From a bacterium HR08 (GTDB lineage: Bacteria > Acidobacteriota > Blastocatellia > HR10): DNA of 32,026 nucleotides. Below the pieces are notes generated by a model, which was not told where the DNA came from, searched no databases, and saw only the letters and a program-made list of their open reading frames with translations. Shown in pieces: positions 25,239 through 32,026 of the stretch. The position numbers were made by a program, and so were the translations under genes. Numbering within the stretch: the stretch's first letter is position 1; every line of letters starts with the position of its first letter. Location of the stretch: the NCBI GenBank assembly GCA_002898775.1, contig BEHK01000016.1:1-32026 (forward strand), read 5' to 3'.

Positions 25239-25730
25239 TCATCGAAGCGGGACGTCCTCGAAATGTCGCCGCAGCTTCCGGTAGGTCGTCCCCAAATCCT
25301 CAGGCAAGACGCGGGTCTCAGCGATGACGGTCGTGAAGTTCGTGTCCCCGAACCACCGCGGGAGCACATGCAGATGGAAATGGTCGGCGATGCCCGCTCC
25401 GGCTGCTCGCCCCAGGTTCATCCCGAGATTCAACCCATGCGGGCGGTAGACCTCCATGAGCACCCGGCAGCAGTACTTAGCCAGATCAGTCATCTCATCG
25501 GTGATGCTCTTGGGGGCTTCCGCAAAGGAGGCCAAGTGCGCATAGGGAGCGATCATCAGATGGCCCGTCGTGTAGGGGTACAGATTCAGGATGATGAAGT
25601 TCTCCCGCCCGCGATAGAGGATCAACGCCTGTTCATCGTTCAGCCGAGGCGCCTCGCAAAAGACGCACGCCTTCTGCTCCTCGGCGCTCGAGACGTACCG
25701 GAACCGCCATGGACTCCAGAGGAAATCCAT
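25239..25730 (-). CDS. HIT-family nucleotide hydrolase/phosphorylase
   Basis: At 163 residues this is a histidine-triad protein. The HIT motif HFHLHVLPRW is present (about residues 117-126), after the conserved LNLYPYTTGHLMIAPYAHLA. An N-terminal CVFCEA pair suggests a zinc site, as in diadenosine tetraphosphate (Ap4A) phosphorylase-like HIT proteins of actinobacteria, to which this seems closest. Such enzymes cleave dinucleoside polyphosphates or related adducts. The ATG at 25730 comes 1 nt after the HU-gene stop and has no separate Shine-Dalgarno, so it is likely read by coupling from HU. Confidence 0.87.
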   Translation of the reverse strand: MDFLWSPWRFRYVSSAEEQKACVFCEAPRLNDEQALILYRGRENFIILNLYPYTTGHLMIAPYAHLASFAEAPKSITDEMTDLAKYCCRVLMEVYRPHGLNLGMNLGRAAGAGIADHFHLHVLPRWFGDTNFTTVIAETRVLPEDLGTTYRKLRRHFEDVPLR

Positions 25731-25731
25731 G

Positions 25732-26061
25732 CTATTGATTGATCAGCTCCTTCAGCTCCTTCCCCGGCTTGAAATAGGGCATACGCTTGGGGGGGACATC
25801 CACCACCTCGCCCGTCTTCGGATTCCGCCCCCGACGGGGACCGCGCTCGCGGAAGCGGAAGGAGCCGAAGCCACGCAGCTCAATGCCCTCGCCCCGCTTC
25901 AGCGCGCTGACCAGGCTCTCCAGCACCGTCTCCACGATGACCTGCGAATCTTTCCGAGCCAGCTCGGCCGCTCGAGCGACCTCTTCGATGAGATCGGCCT
26001 TCGTCAACGTTTTCTTCGACGACACCGTCGCCTCGATCGGCTTCTGCGCATCCCTGTCCAT
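25732..26061 (-). CDS. HU/IHF-family DNA-binding protein
   Basis: A 109-residue nucleoid protein. After a short N-terminal extension it shows the family layout: TKADLIEEVARAAELARKDSQVIVETVLESLVSAL helices, then IELRGFGSFRFRERGPRRGRNPKTGE (with the beta-arm) and PPKRMPYFKPGKELKELI. It bends and packages DNA as a dimer. The N-terminal dozen or so residues beyond the usual start are extra. The ATG at 26061 is preferred; a GTG at 26085 would start almost at the predicted transcript start. A good promoter lies in the end of cutA. The stop precedes the HIT start by 1 nt. Confidence 0.93.
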   Translation of the reverse strand: MDRDAQKPIEATVSSKKTLTKADLIEEVARAAELARKDSQVIVETVLESLVSALKRGEGIELRGFGSFRFRERGPRRGRNPKTGEVVDVPPKRMPYFKPGKELKELINQ

Positions 26062-26090
26062 AGCTTCCCCCTTCACCGAGAACACGCGCT

Positions 26091-26119
26091 AAAGTAGCAA
26101 ATCTCCCCCCGCGGATCAA
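26091..26119 (-). promoter_or_regulatory. Promoter of the HU-HIT unit
   Basis: On the minus strand TTGATC (26119-26114), 17 bp and TACTTT (26096-26091). The transcript would start near 26084, about 23 nt before the ATG at 26061. The -35 lies on the cutA stop-codon region. Confidence 0.5.
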
Positions 26120-26442
26120 GATTCGGCGAGGGTTTGCTCGAGCCACTGCAGATAGCTCGCCGATCCTTCCACGATGGGGAGAGCGATGATCTCCGGGATC
26201 TGATAGCTATGCCACTGCCGGACGGCGGCCATGAGCGCCGGCCACTTCGCTCGACTCGTCTTCACCAGCAGCAGCGTCTCGCGATCTCGGACGACCCGCC
26301 CCTCCCACCAGTACACGGACGCGACCTCGGGCACCAGCGTGACGCACGCCGCCAGACGCCGATGGACGAGTGCTTCCGCGATGCGCTCCGCCTCTTCCCG
26401 ACTGCCCGTCGTGATGAGTCCCACGCAATATTCCGCCGCCAT
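26116..26442 (-). CDS. cutA: CutA-family divalent-ion tolerance protein
   Basis: This 108-residue protein has the CutA core: the N-terminal LITTGSREEAERIAEALVHRRLAACVTLVPEVASVYWWEG, then ETLLLVKTSRAKWPALMAAVRQWHSYQIPEIIALPI. The family forms very stable trimers with a ferredoxin-like fold and was linked to copper tolerance in E. coli; its true function is disputed. The ATG at 26442 follows the bshB1 stop by 12 nt, with a GAGGGGG site between them, so the two are co-transcribed. Confidence 0.93.
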   Translation of the reverse strand: MAAEYCVGLITTGSREEAERIAEALVHRRLAACVTLVPEVASVYWWEGRVVRDRETLLLVKTSRAKWPALMAAVRQWHSYQIPEIIALPIVEGSASYLQWLEQTLAES

Positions 26443-26454
26443 ATGCCCCCTCGC

Positions 26455-27207
26455 TCAGATGAAGTACGAGTAGATGTTCATCGAACGCGTGAGCAGCGCC
26501 ACGGGATCCTCGACGTTCAGCGCCTCGCGCACGAGAAAGGCCTCCCCGTGCTCGACATCAATGAGCGCCCCGTAGTAGCGCTGCCGCGCTTCCACGCGCC
26601 GCAGGAAGCTCTCAGTGCTGATCCGCGTCTCCGGCTCCGGGCGCGCGGGATCATAGAGTTGCGAACGATGCGCGCGGATCGCCCGCAGCTTCTCCTCGGC
26701 GAAGGCCGTGATGTCCACGATGAAGCTCGGCGGGAGCGTGCGCGGGAAGAGGAAATACGCGAGAGCGTTCGGCCGATGCCGCGCGTGCCCCGTCTCAGGA
26801 TCATACTTCGGTAAGCCGGCCAAGAAGGCCGCCTCGCGAACGATCCGACTCGTCTGCGCGTGATCCGGATGGGGATCTTCCCAATAGTGCGTGAAGACGA
26901 CCTTCGGTCGGAACCGACGCAGCACGCGCACGAAGGCACGCCGCGCTTCCTCGTCGCAGAGGACGTGGCTGTCGGGCAGCCCGAGCGCCTCGCGCACGGC
27001 CACGCGCAAGATGCGCGCGGCCTCGGCGGCCTCGCGCGCCCGCTCCTCGGGCGTCCCGCGCGTTCCGGCCTCTCCGCGCGTCATATCCAGAATGCCCGTG
27101 CGATACCCCAAGGACGCCAGCTTGAGCAGCGTCCCCCCCATCGCTAACTCCACGTCATCGGGATGAGCGCCAACGGCCAAAACGTCTACGGTCTCCTCAG
27201 CCACCAT
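26455..27207 (-). CDS. bshB1: Bacillithiol deacetylase BshB1
   Basis: BshB1 removes the acetyl group from GlcNAc-malate to give GlcN-malate, the second bacillithiol step. The 250-residue LmbE/PIG-L protein has the zinc motif AHPDDVE (His15, Asp18), the BshB1-type segments [19 protein letters not shown] and [15 protein letters not shown] (a further zinc ligand), and [24 protein letters not shown]. These fit BshB1 better than generic deacetylases. GGGAGG lies 3 nt before the ATG at 27207. It is 13 nt downstream of the eRF1-like gene and 12 nt upstream of cutA. Its pathway partner bshA lies about 8 kb away on the other strand. Confidence 0.92.
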   Translation of the reverse strand: MVAEETVDVLAVGAHPDDVELAMGGTLLKLASLGYRTGILDMTRGEAGTRGTPEERAREAAEAARILRVAVREALGLPDSHVLCDEEARRAFVRVLRRFRPKVVFTHYWEDPHPDHAQTSRIVREAAFLAGLPKYDPETGHARHRPNALAYFLFPRTLPPSFIVDITAFAEEKLRAIRAHRSQLYDPARPEPETRISTESFLRRVEARQRYYGALIDVEHGEAFLVREALNVEDPVALLTRSMNIYSYFI

Positions 27208-27220
27208 CTCTCCCTCCCGA

Positions 27221-28357
27221 TCAATATCGCAAGAAGGCCCCGATCCCCCCGGCAGCTTCTAATCTCTCTGCCGCCGGTCCCCGCACCTCCTCCACGCTGC
27301 CGCCCAGCGCGAGCACGCGTTCCAAGACGCGATTGAGGAAGCCGGGGACAGCTTCCAAGGTCCCTCCGCAATACCAACAGGTCGCGCGCTGCGGCTCCCA
27401 GAAGAGAGCGCCGCACTGCGTGCAGGCCGAGCCCGTGAGCGTACAATGGCCCGCATAGACGAGCCGCCAGACCCGCCCCGCATTGAGCGCCTCCAACGTC
27501 GCCATCGGCCCGACGACGGCCCGATCCCCCTTGGCGGCGGCCGTCAGCAGAGCGTCCACCATCTGCAGCTCGGCCTGACGCTCGACTTGCTCTTCGACGC
27601 GGATCGCTTCGGCCAGGACCTCCGAAGCAGGAGCCGTGACGGGGAGAGAGATCGTGCCCGCGACGCGCTCGCTCAAGCGCTTGGGCAAGACGCGCATCAA
27701 CTCGCCCACGGCCTCTACCGTCCCCCCGACGATGAGCCGATCGAAACGATACCGCTCCACCAATTCCCTCAAACGCTCGGCCACATGCACGGCATGCCAG
27801 TGCACATGCGCATCGTGATGCCGCTGCAGGTTCTTCTGCGACCACAGCCGATCCATGCTCGTCGTCACCGTGCGGCGCGGCACGTCATCGAAGACGGCCT
27901 CGTGTTCCTGGATCTCGCCCATATACACGGTGAAGAGTCGCGCCTTCTCCTTGTCCATGAGGACGACGCCATAGCGCTCATATTCATCGAGGGCCTCGAT
28001 GAGCGGCCGAAGATACGGGACGTTCTCAAAGCGCGCCACGCTCGGCATGGGGACCGGCAGATCGCGGTCCCACCAGAAATCATGCCGAGCGTCGCAGAAG
28101 ACGACCAGGCTTTTCTTCTTCGGCTCGTAACTGCGAATGAAGCGCAACAGGCGCGCGCGACTGCGCTCGAACTCCTCGCGCGCCCGCTCGTCCACTCCGC
28201 GTTCGACATCTCGCAACAGATTCTGCGCTACCGTCTCGAAGCCGCGCTTCCGGTTGCTCGCCTTCGATTGATCCACGTCCAGATACAGGCTCAACACCCA
28301 CCCATCACCCTGCGGCGCGTAGGCCTTCAGCATCTCGATGTCCTCGTATGAGACCAT
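27221..28357 (-). CDS. Bacterial eRF1-like (baeRF) release-factor-family protein
   Basis: The 378-residue protein resembles archaeo-eukaryotic release factor eRF1 in its middle and C-terminal domains, a group called baeRF in bacteria. The N-terminal domain (about 1-125) is variable. The [31 protein letters not shown] strand region (130-160) is typical of baeRF. The loop that carries GGQ in true release factors is instead a His-rich stretch, [19 protein letters not shown] (173-191), so classical peptidyl-tRNA hydrolysis by GGQ cannot be assumed. A C-terminal zinc ribbon (Cys312, 315, 327, 330) and the ending GGIGAFLRY match eRF1 domain 3. The likely role is on stalled ribosomes or released subunits, by analogy with Vms1. 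ATGs at 28363 and 28357: GGAGGG touches the first, so 28357 is preferred. Confidence 0.78.
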   Translation of the reverse strand: MVSYEDIEMLKAYAPQGDGWVLSLYLDVDQSKASNRKRGFETVAQNLLRDVERGVDERAREEFERSRARLLRFIRSYEPKKKSLVVFCDARHDFWWDRDLPVPMPSVARFENVPYLRPLIEALDEYERYGVVLMDKEKARLFTVYMGEIQEHEAVFDDVPRRTVTTSMDRLWSQKNLQRHHDAHVHWHAVHVAERLRELVERYRFDRLIVGGTVEAVGELMRVLPKRLSERVAGTISLPVTAPASEVLAEAIRVEEQVERQAELQMVDALLTAAAKGDRAVVGPMATLEALNAGRVWRLVYAGHCTLTGSACTQCGALFWEPQRATCWYCGGTLEAVPGFLNRVLERVLALGGSVEEVRGPAAERLEAAGGIGAFLRY

Positions 28358-28386
28358 AGGCATCCCTCCGAGCTGAAGATGCACGA

Positions 28387-29766
28387 TCACTCCTCATTCC
28401 CCGCCGCCGCGCGCCCACCCTCCCGAATCCGTCGAACGGTGAAGCGCGAGATCCGAGCGGGCTCATCCGGTCGAATCCCCGCCTTCATCCGCGCGTAACG
28501 GAGCTGCTCCTCCACCGTCTCGATCCCGGGCAGATCCGGCAGCAACAGTCCGCGCCGTCCATCATCCGTCTCCACAATGACCCCATAGCGTTTCGGATCC
28601 AGCTCCTTCGGATCCGCGACCGGCTCCGGCGGTGAGAGGATATCTACCGAGAACACCAAATCCTCAAGCTCCTCCTCGCGCACCGGTTCAAACCGCGGAT
28701 CGCGCGTGGCCGCAGCGATGGCGTTGTGAATGACCTCGCGGGCGACGTTCTCCTGGACGGGCTCGATGGTCCCGATGCATCCCCGCAGTTGCCCCTGGCG
28801 CGTCTTGAGGCTGACGAAGACACCGGCGCGTTCGGCCGCCATCCCCTGAAGCTGCCGCGGAGGATCGAGCACGCGCCTCTCCTTGATGTAGGCCTCGACC
28901 GCGCGCCGCGCGAGCGCGGGGAGCTCCGCCTCACCCACACGCTCGCCTCGCCCATCGCCCGCCGAATAATCAGCGAGTATGGCCGCCATGTACCCGACGC
29001 CGAACGGCCCCTCGTAGGAGAAGACCTCCGGACGATGGAGCGTGCGCCCTAAAGCCCCGTAGGCGATCAGAAGCGACCGATAGATGTCCTCGCCCGCTTC
29101 TTCGCGCAGATCGGGATCAATCCGCAGGATGCGCTCGAAATCGTCCGCGCGGATCGCCTCGACGATCGCCTCATCGTACCGATGCGCTTCGGGATGATAC
29201 CCGGCCGGAGCTCCAGGCTTCAATCGGTGGCTCATGTCACCACTGGCGCAAATCGCCACGCGAAGGCCCAGTTGCTCGGCCGCCTCGGCCACGCACTCGC
29301 CAAAGCGCATGTGATCCTCAAACGGGCGCAACGATAAGCCCACGACCAGGACACTCGATCGCCATCCCGCCTTGAGCAAATAGTAGAGCGGGACCATCGC
29401 GCCGTGATCCAATCGGCGTCCGGCCGGCACGAGCCACATCGGCAGCCCCCGCTCGTGCGCCACGGCCACCAGGCGCGACAGCAGCACCACGTGATTCGGG
29501 ACATCGAATTCGACCTGCGGGGCGCCGAAATCCCACAAATCCCCGCGCAGCCGAGGGCCGCTGTAGGCGCTGAAACTCTGAGGATCCAGCGGCGCATGCG
29601 GGCTGATGATGACCACGACATCCGGCCGCGACGCGACCAAACGCCGCATCATCTGCTCAACACCGCGCACCGTCGCCTCGACGTCCTTCACGTGTCGGCC
29701 CCCGACCTCCGGGATGATGATCGGCGGATGCGGAGAAACCCCGGCGAAGACCACGGCCGATCGCAT
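28387..29766 (-). CDS. LigB-like extradiol dioxygenase domain fused to AMMECR1
   Basis: A 459-residue fusion. The N-terminal half (about 1-265) resembles class III extradiol dioxygenases (LigB), with metal-ligand histidines His13 (SPHPP), His57 (ISPHAP), His121 (LDHGAMVP) and possibly His180 (GDMSHRL). The C-terminal half is an AMMECR1 domain with the hallmark LRGCIGT (327-333). This matches AmmeMemoRadiSam system protein A, which in some lineages carries this fused form. The Memo-like protein and the radical SAM member are not in the window. The system's reaction is not settled. The ATG at 29766 has GAGG 6 nt upstream. It is 59 nt downstream of ftsH, across a hairpin. Confidence 0.85.
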   Translation of the reverse strand: MRSAVVFAGVSPHPPIIIPEVGGRHVKDVEATVRGVEQMMRRLVASRPDVVVIISPHAPLDPQSFSAYSGPRLRGDLWDFGAPQVEFDVPNHVVLLSRLVAVAHERGLPMWLVPAGRRLDHGAMVPLYYLLKAGWRSSVLVVGLSLRPFEDHMRFGECVAEAAEQLGLRVAICASGDMSHRLKPGAPAGYHPEAHRYDEAIVEAIRADDFERILRIDPDLREEAGEDIYRSLLIAYGALGRTLHRPEVFSYEGPFGVGYMAAILADYSAGDGRGERVGEAELPALARRAVEAYIKERRVLDPPRQLQGMAAERAGVFVSLKTRQGQLRGCIGTIEPVQENVAREVIHNAIAAATRDPRFEPVREEELEDLVFSVDILSPPEPVADPKELDPKRYGVIVETDDGRRGLLLPDLPGIETVEEQLRYARMKAGIRPDEPARISRFTVRRIREGGRAAAGNEE

Positions 29767-29791
29767 AGCGCACCTCACTCCCTTCCCCCTC

Positions 29792-29812
29792 CGGGCGAAA
29801 TCGCTTCGCCCG
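29792..29812. repeat. Intercistronic hairpin between ftsH and LigB-AMMECR1
   Basis: CGGGCGAA and TTCGCCCG form a perfect 8-bp stem with a 5-nt loop, 13 nt after the ftsH stop and ahead of the next ribosome binding site. On the coding strand no U-run follows, so it may be an RNA-processing or attenuating element rather than a terminator. Confidence 0.5.
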
Positions 29813-29825
29813 AGACAAATCGGCC

Positions 29826-31679
29826 TCACTCGACCGACGCGGGAGCCGCGATGGCCATTCCCTCACGCACCAACTCCTCCAACTCCTGGCGATCCAACGT
29901 CTCGCGCTTGATCAGCTCCCGCGCCACATGGCGCAAGGCCGCCTGCTTCTCTTGCAAAATCCTCCGCGCGCGCTGATAGGCCTCAGTCACCACCCGGTGC
30001 ACCTCCTCATCAATCGCGCGCGCCGTCTGCTCGCTGAAATTCCGCTCCTCATAAGCGGGGAGCGCCCCCTGCAGGAACTGCCCCGACCACGGGCGACCGT
30101 ACGTCAACGGCCCCAGGCGCTCGCTCATGCCGAAGCGCATAACCATCTGGCGCGCGATCTCGGTCGCCTGCTCCAGATCATTGTGCGCGCCCGTGGAGAT
30201 CTCCCCGAAGACCAACTCCTCGGCCGCGCGCCCCCCCAGCAGCACGACCAGACGATCTTCCAATTGCGGCTTCGTGAGCACATATCGGTCTTCCGTCGGC
30301 AGTTGCAACGTGGCGCCGAGCGCCCCGATCGTGCGCGGGATGATCGTGACCTTATGCACGGGATCGGCATGCGGCACCGAGAGGGCGCAGAGCGCGTGCC
30401 CGACTTCATGATACGCCACCCGCTCTTTCTCCTCGGGCGACATGATCCGCCCTTTCTTCTCCAATCCGAGCAGGACGCGATCAATGGCGTTGTCGAAATC
30501 GCGCATCTCGACGGCTTCGGCTCCGCGCCGCGCGGCCAAGAGCGCCGCCTCGTTCACGATATTGGCGAGATCGGCGCCGACCATCCCCGGCGTCCGCGCA
30601 GCGATGACGCGCAAGTCCACGTCTGGGGCCAGGCGAATCTTCCGCGCATGCACGCGCAAGATCTCCTCGCGCCCCTTCAGGTCGGGCTTATCCACGACGA
30701 TCCGCCGATCGAAGCGTCCGGCCCGCAGCAGCGCCGGATCGAGAATCTCCGGGCGATTGGTCGCCGCCATGATGATCACGCCCTTGGAGGAATCGAACCC
30801 ATCCATCTCGACGAGCAACTGATTGAGCGTCTGCTCGCGCTCATCGTGCGCGCCGACGAGTCCGCCGCCGACGGCCCGCATCTTCCCGATGGCGTCCAGT
30901 TCATCAATGAAGACGATGCACGGGGCGCGGCGCTTCGCCTGCTCGAAGAGATCGCGCACGCGCGCCGCGCCAACGCCCACGAACATCTCCACGAACTCCG
31001 ATCCCGAGATGGCGAAGAACGGCACGCCCGCTTCGCCCGCCACCGCGCGCGCCAGCAGCGTCTTGCCCGTCCCCGGCGGCCCGATGAGCAAGACGCCCTT
31101 CGGAATGCGCCCCCCCAGGCGCTGATACCGCGACGGATTCTTCAGGAAATCCACGATCTCCATGAGCTCGGCCTTGGCCTCATCCACGCCCGCGACATCG
31201 GCGAAGGTCACCCGATTCTCGCTGCTCGTATCGTAGATCTTCGCCTTGCTGCGGCCGAAGGTGAGGGCCCCACCCCCGCCTTGGGCCAGACGACGCATCC
31301 CGTAGCCCCAGAGGGCGCCCAAGATCAGAAGCGGCAAGATCCACCAGAGGAAGAGCTGCTCCCACCACGACATGCGCTCGATCACGCCGGAGAATTTCAC
31401 CCGACGCTCCTGCAGCTCCTTGAGCAACGCCGTCTCCTCGATCCCCGGCACGCGCGTGGCGACGACAAGGCGCCCATTCTCGGAGAGGCGCGCGCGAATC
31501 TCACTCTCGCTGATCCACACTTCCGCGACCTTGCCTCCCCGAAGGGTCTCGAGGAATTCGCTGTACGGGATGCGCTGCGGCCTCACGCGCGCATACTGGT
31601 GGAGGGAAAACAAGACCCCCACCATGAAGAGCAAATAAAGGCCGCTGAAGACCCACCTCCGCTTGGTGAGCTGATCCAT
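29826..31679 (-). CDS. ftsH: ATP-dependent zinc metalloprotease FtsH
   Basis: FtsH is a membrane-bound AAA+ protease that degrades membrane and short-lived soluble proteins. The 617-residue protein has two membrane segments (about 10-27 and 108-125) flanking a periplasmic domain, the Walker A GPPGTGKT (200-207), Walker [11 protein letters not shown] (256-265), the pore loop FVG (233-235), the arginine-finger region [20 protein letters not shown], and the protease motif HEVGH (424-428), where most family members have HEAGH. Asp501 (NDLEQATE) completes the zinc site. The ATG at 31679 gives the correct N-terminal anchor; a 66-residue upstream extension is low-complexity and rejected. A GGGGGA lies about 9 nt upstream. 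It is followed by LigB-AMMECR1. Confidence 0.96.
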   Translation of the reverse strand: MDQLTKRRWVFSGLYLLFMVGVLFSLHQYARVRPQRIPYSEFLETLRGGKVAEVWISESEIRARLSENGRLVVATRVPGIEETALLKELQERRVKFSGVIERMSWWEQLFLWWILPLLILGALWGYGMRRLAQGGGGALTFGRSKAKIYDTSSENRVTFADVAGVDEAKAELMEIVDFLKNPSRYQRLGGRIPKGVLLIGPPGTGKTLLARAVAGEAGVPFFAISGSEFVEMFVGVGAARVRDLFEQAKRRAPCIVFIDELDAIGKMRAVGGGLVGAHDEREQTLNQLLVEMDGFDSSKGVIIMAATNRPEILDPALLRAGRFDRRIVVDKPDLKGREEILRVHARKIRLAPDVDLRVIAARTPGMVGADLANIVNEAALLAARRGAEAVEMRDFDNAIDRVLLGLEKKGRIMSPEEKERVAYHEVGHALCALSVPHADPVHKVTIIPRTIGALGATLQLPTEDRYVLTKPQLEDRLVVLLGGRAAEELVFGEISTGAHNDLEQATEIARQMVMRFGMSERLGPLTYGRPWSGQFLQGALPAYEERNFSEQTARAIDEEVHRVVTEAYQRARRILQEKQAALRHVARELIKRETLDRQELEELVREGMAIAAPASVE

Positions 31680-31734
31680 ACCCACTTCCCCCAGAGCTTC
31701 GCCCTCGAACGCCCCTCTCACACGAGGAGCGCGG

Positions 31735-32026
31735 TCAGGCCGCCTTCGGCAGCGTCGCCTCCCCGAAGACTTCTTCCGGCGTGATCTCGCGCCCGGTCCG
31801 CAAATCCGGATCCCGACCGTCCACGAGGAAGAACCGGATCGGGTGATCGCCGAACCGCCGCTTGAGGAAGCGCTCATCGGCAGGTGCCGGGATGTAGACC
31901 ATCAGGTCGGGATTCGCGCTCTTGCTGCGGCGCACATCGCGCTCGTCCGCCCACACGGCGACGTATGAGACGCCGTTCACCTCGAGCGTGAAGACATCAC
32001 CATTGGCCCTGCGCAGGATGTAGTAG
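31735..32026 (-). CDS. Hypothetical protein, 5' part beyond the window edge
   Basis: The visible 96 codons read through to the right edge without a stop, so this is the C-terminal part of a longer gene. The visible sequence starts YYILRRANGDVFTLEVNG and contains ADERDVRRSKSANPDLMVYIPAP; I do not recognise a family. No cysteine cluster, membrane segment or repeat is seen. A GTG at 31980 could serve as a start, but the frame continues upstream of it with protein-like sequence, which favours the longer version. It ends 55 nt before the ftsH start and is on the same strand. Confidence 0.65.
   Translation of the reverse strand, partial: YYILRRANGDVFTLEVNGVSYVAVWADERDVRRSKSANPDLMVYIPAPADERFLKRRFGDHPIRFFLVDGRDPDLRTGREITPEEVFGEATLPKAA

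Noticed and set aside
29928-31784. A 618-codon open frame on the plus strand opposite ftsH
   Set aside because: Low-complexity Arg/His/Leu-rich shadow; ftsH on the other strand has every expected motif.

Overview
The window is a gene-dense, GC-rich bacterial chromosome segment. It has 31 supported protein genes (one runs off the right edge), no rRNA or tRNA that I could recognise, no CRISPR array and no mobile element. Most starts are placed by AGGAGG-like ribosome binding sites or ATGA stop/start overlaps, and several promoters match the housekeeping TTGACA-N16-18-TATAAT pattern. The gene mix (bacillithiol synthesis by BshA and BshB1, menaquinone by the futalosine route, LolA-like and FG-GAP secreted proteins, a LigB-AMMECR1 fusion, a bacterial eRF1-like protein) fits Acidobacteriota best. 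The Arg/Glu-rich proteins hint at a thermophile. Both statements are inference, since no marker gene allows a firm placement.

Layout. 1-2.9 kb: a LolA-like carrier and a secreted seven-blade FG-GAP propeller whose mRNA has an unusual leader. 2.9-8.8 kb: imidazolonepropionase (minus), then an AmgK-like sugar kinase, a YyaL/DUF255 protein and a glycosyltransferase (plus). 8.8-14.2 kb: shikimate genes in two minus-strand units (aroA-aroK, and an M3-like peptidase followed by aroB) on either side of a plus-strand RsbW-like kinase/STAS antagonist pair. 14.4-17.0 kb: a coupled ubiX-ubiA-mqnE unit for menaquinone. 17.1-20.7 kb: an unknown 145-residue protein, bshA and nth in one unit, then an M24 peptidase. 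20.7-22.5 kb (minus): an OmpR-type regulator, a cysteine-rich protein under a near-consensus promoter, and a PPOX/F420-type flavoprotein. 22.6-24.1 kb (plus): yacG, a TlpA/ResA-like thioredoxin and a PEGA membrane protein. 24.2-32.0 kb (minus): a continuous run read as partial unknown gene, ftsH, LigB-AMMECR1, eRF1-like protein, bshB1, cutA, HU/IHF, HIT hydrolase and a TPR protein.

Themes. Thiol and redox chemistry recurs (bacillithiol genes, TlpA, YyaL, cysteine-rich protein). The right-hand run places a membrane AAA protease beside a release-factor-like protein, a combination suggestive of protein quality control. Two signals stand out. The first is the 138-nt leader of the FG-GAP gene, which can fold into a junction closed by an 8-bp stem and also encodes a 46-codon reading frame overlapping the main start. 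The second is a recurring arrangement in which the -10 box lies only 7-20 nt from the ATG with no Shine-Dalgarno, implying leaderless or very short-leader mRNAs.

No gap between genes exceeds 300 bases. The longest are 1-198 and 931-1142.
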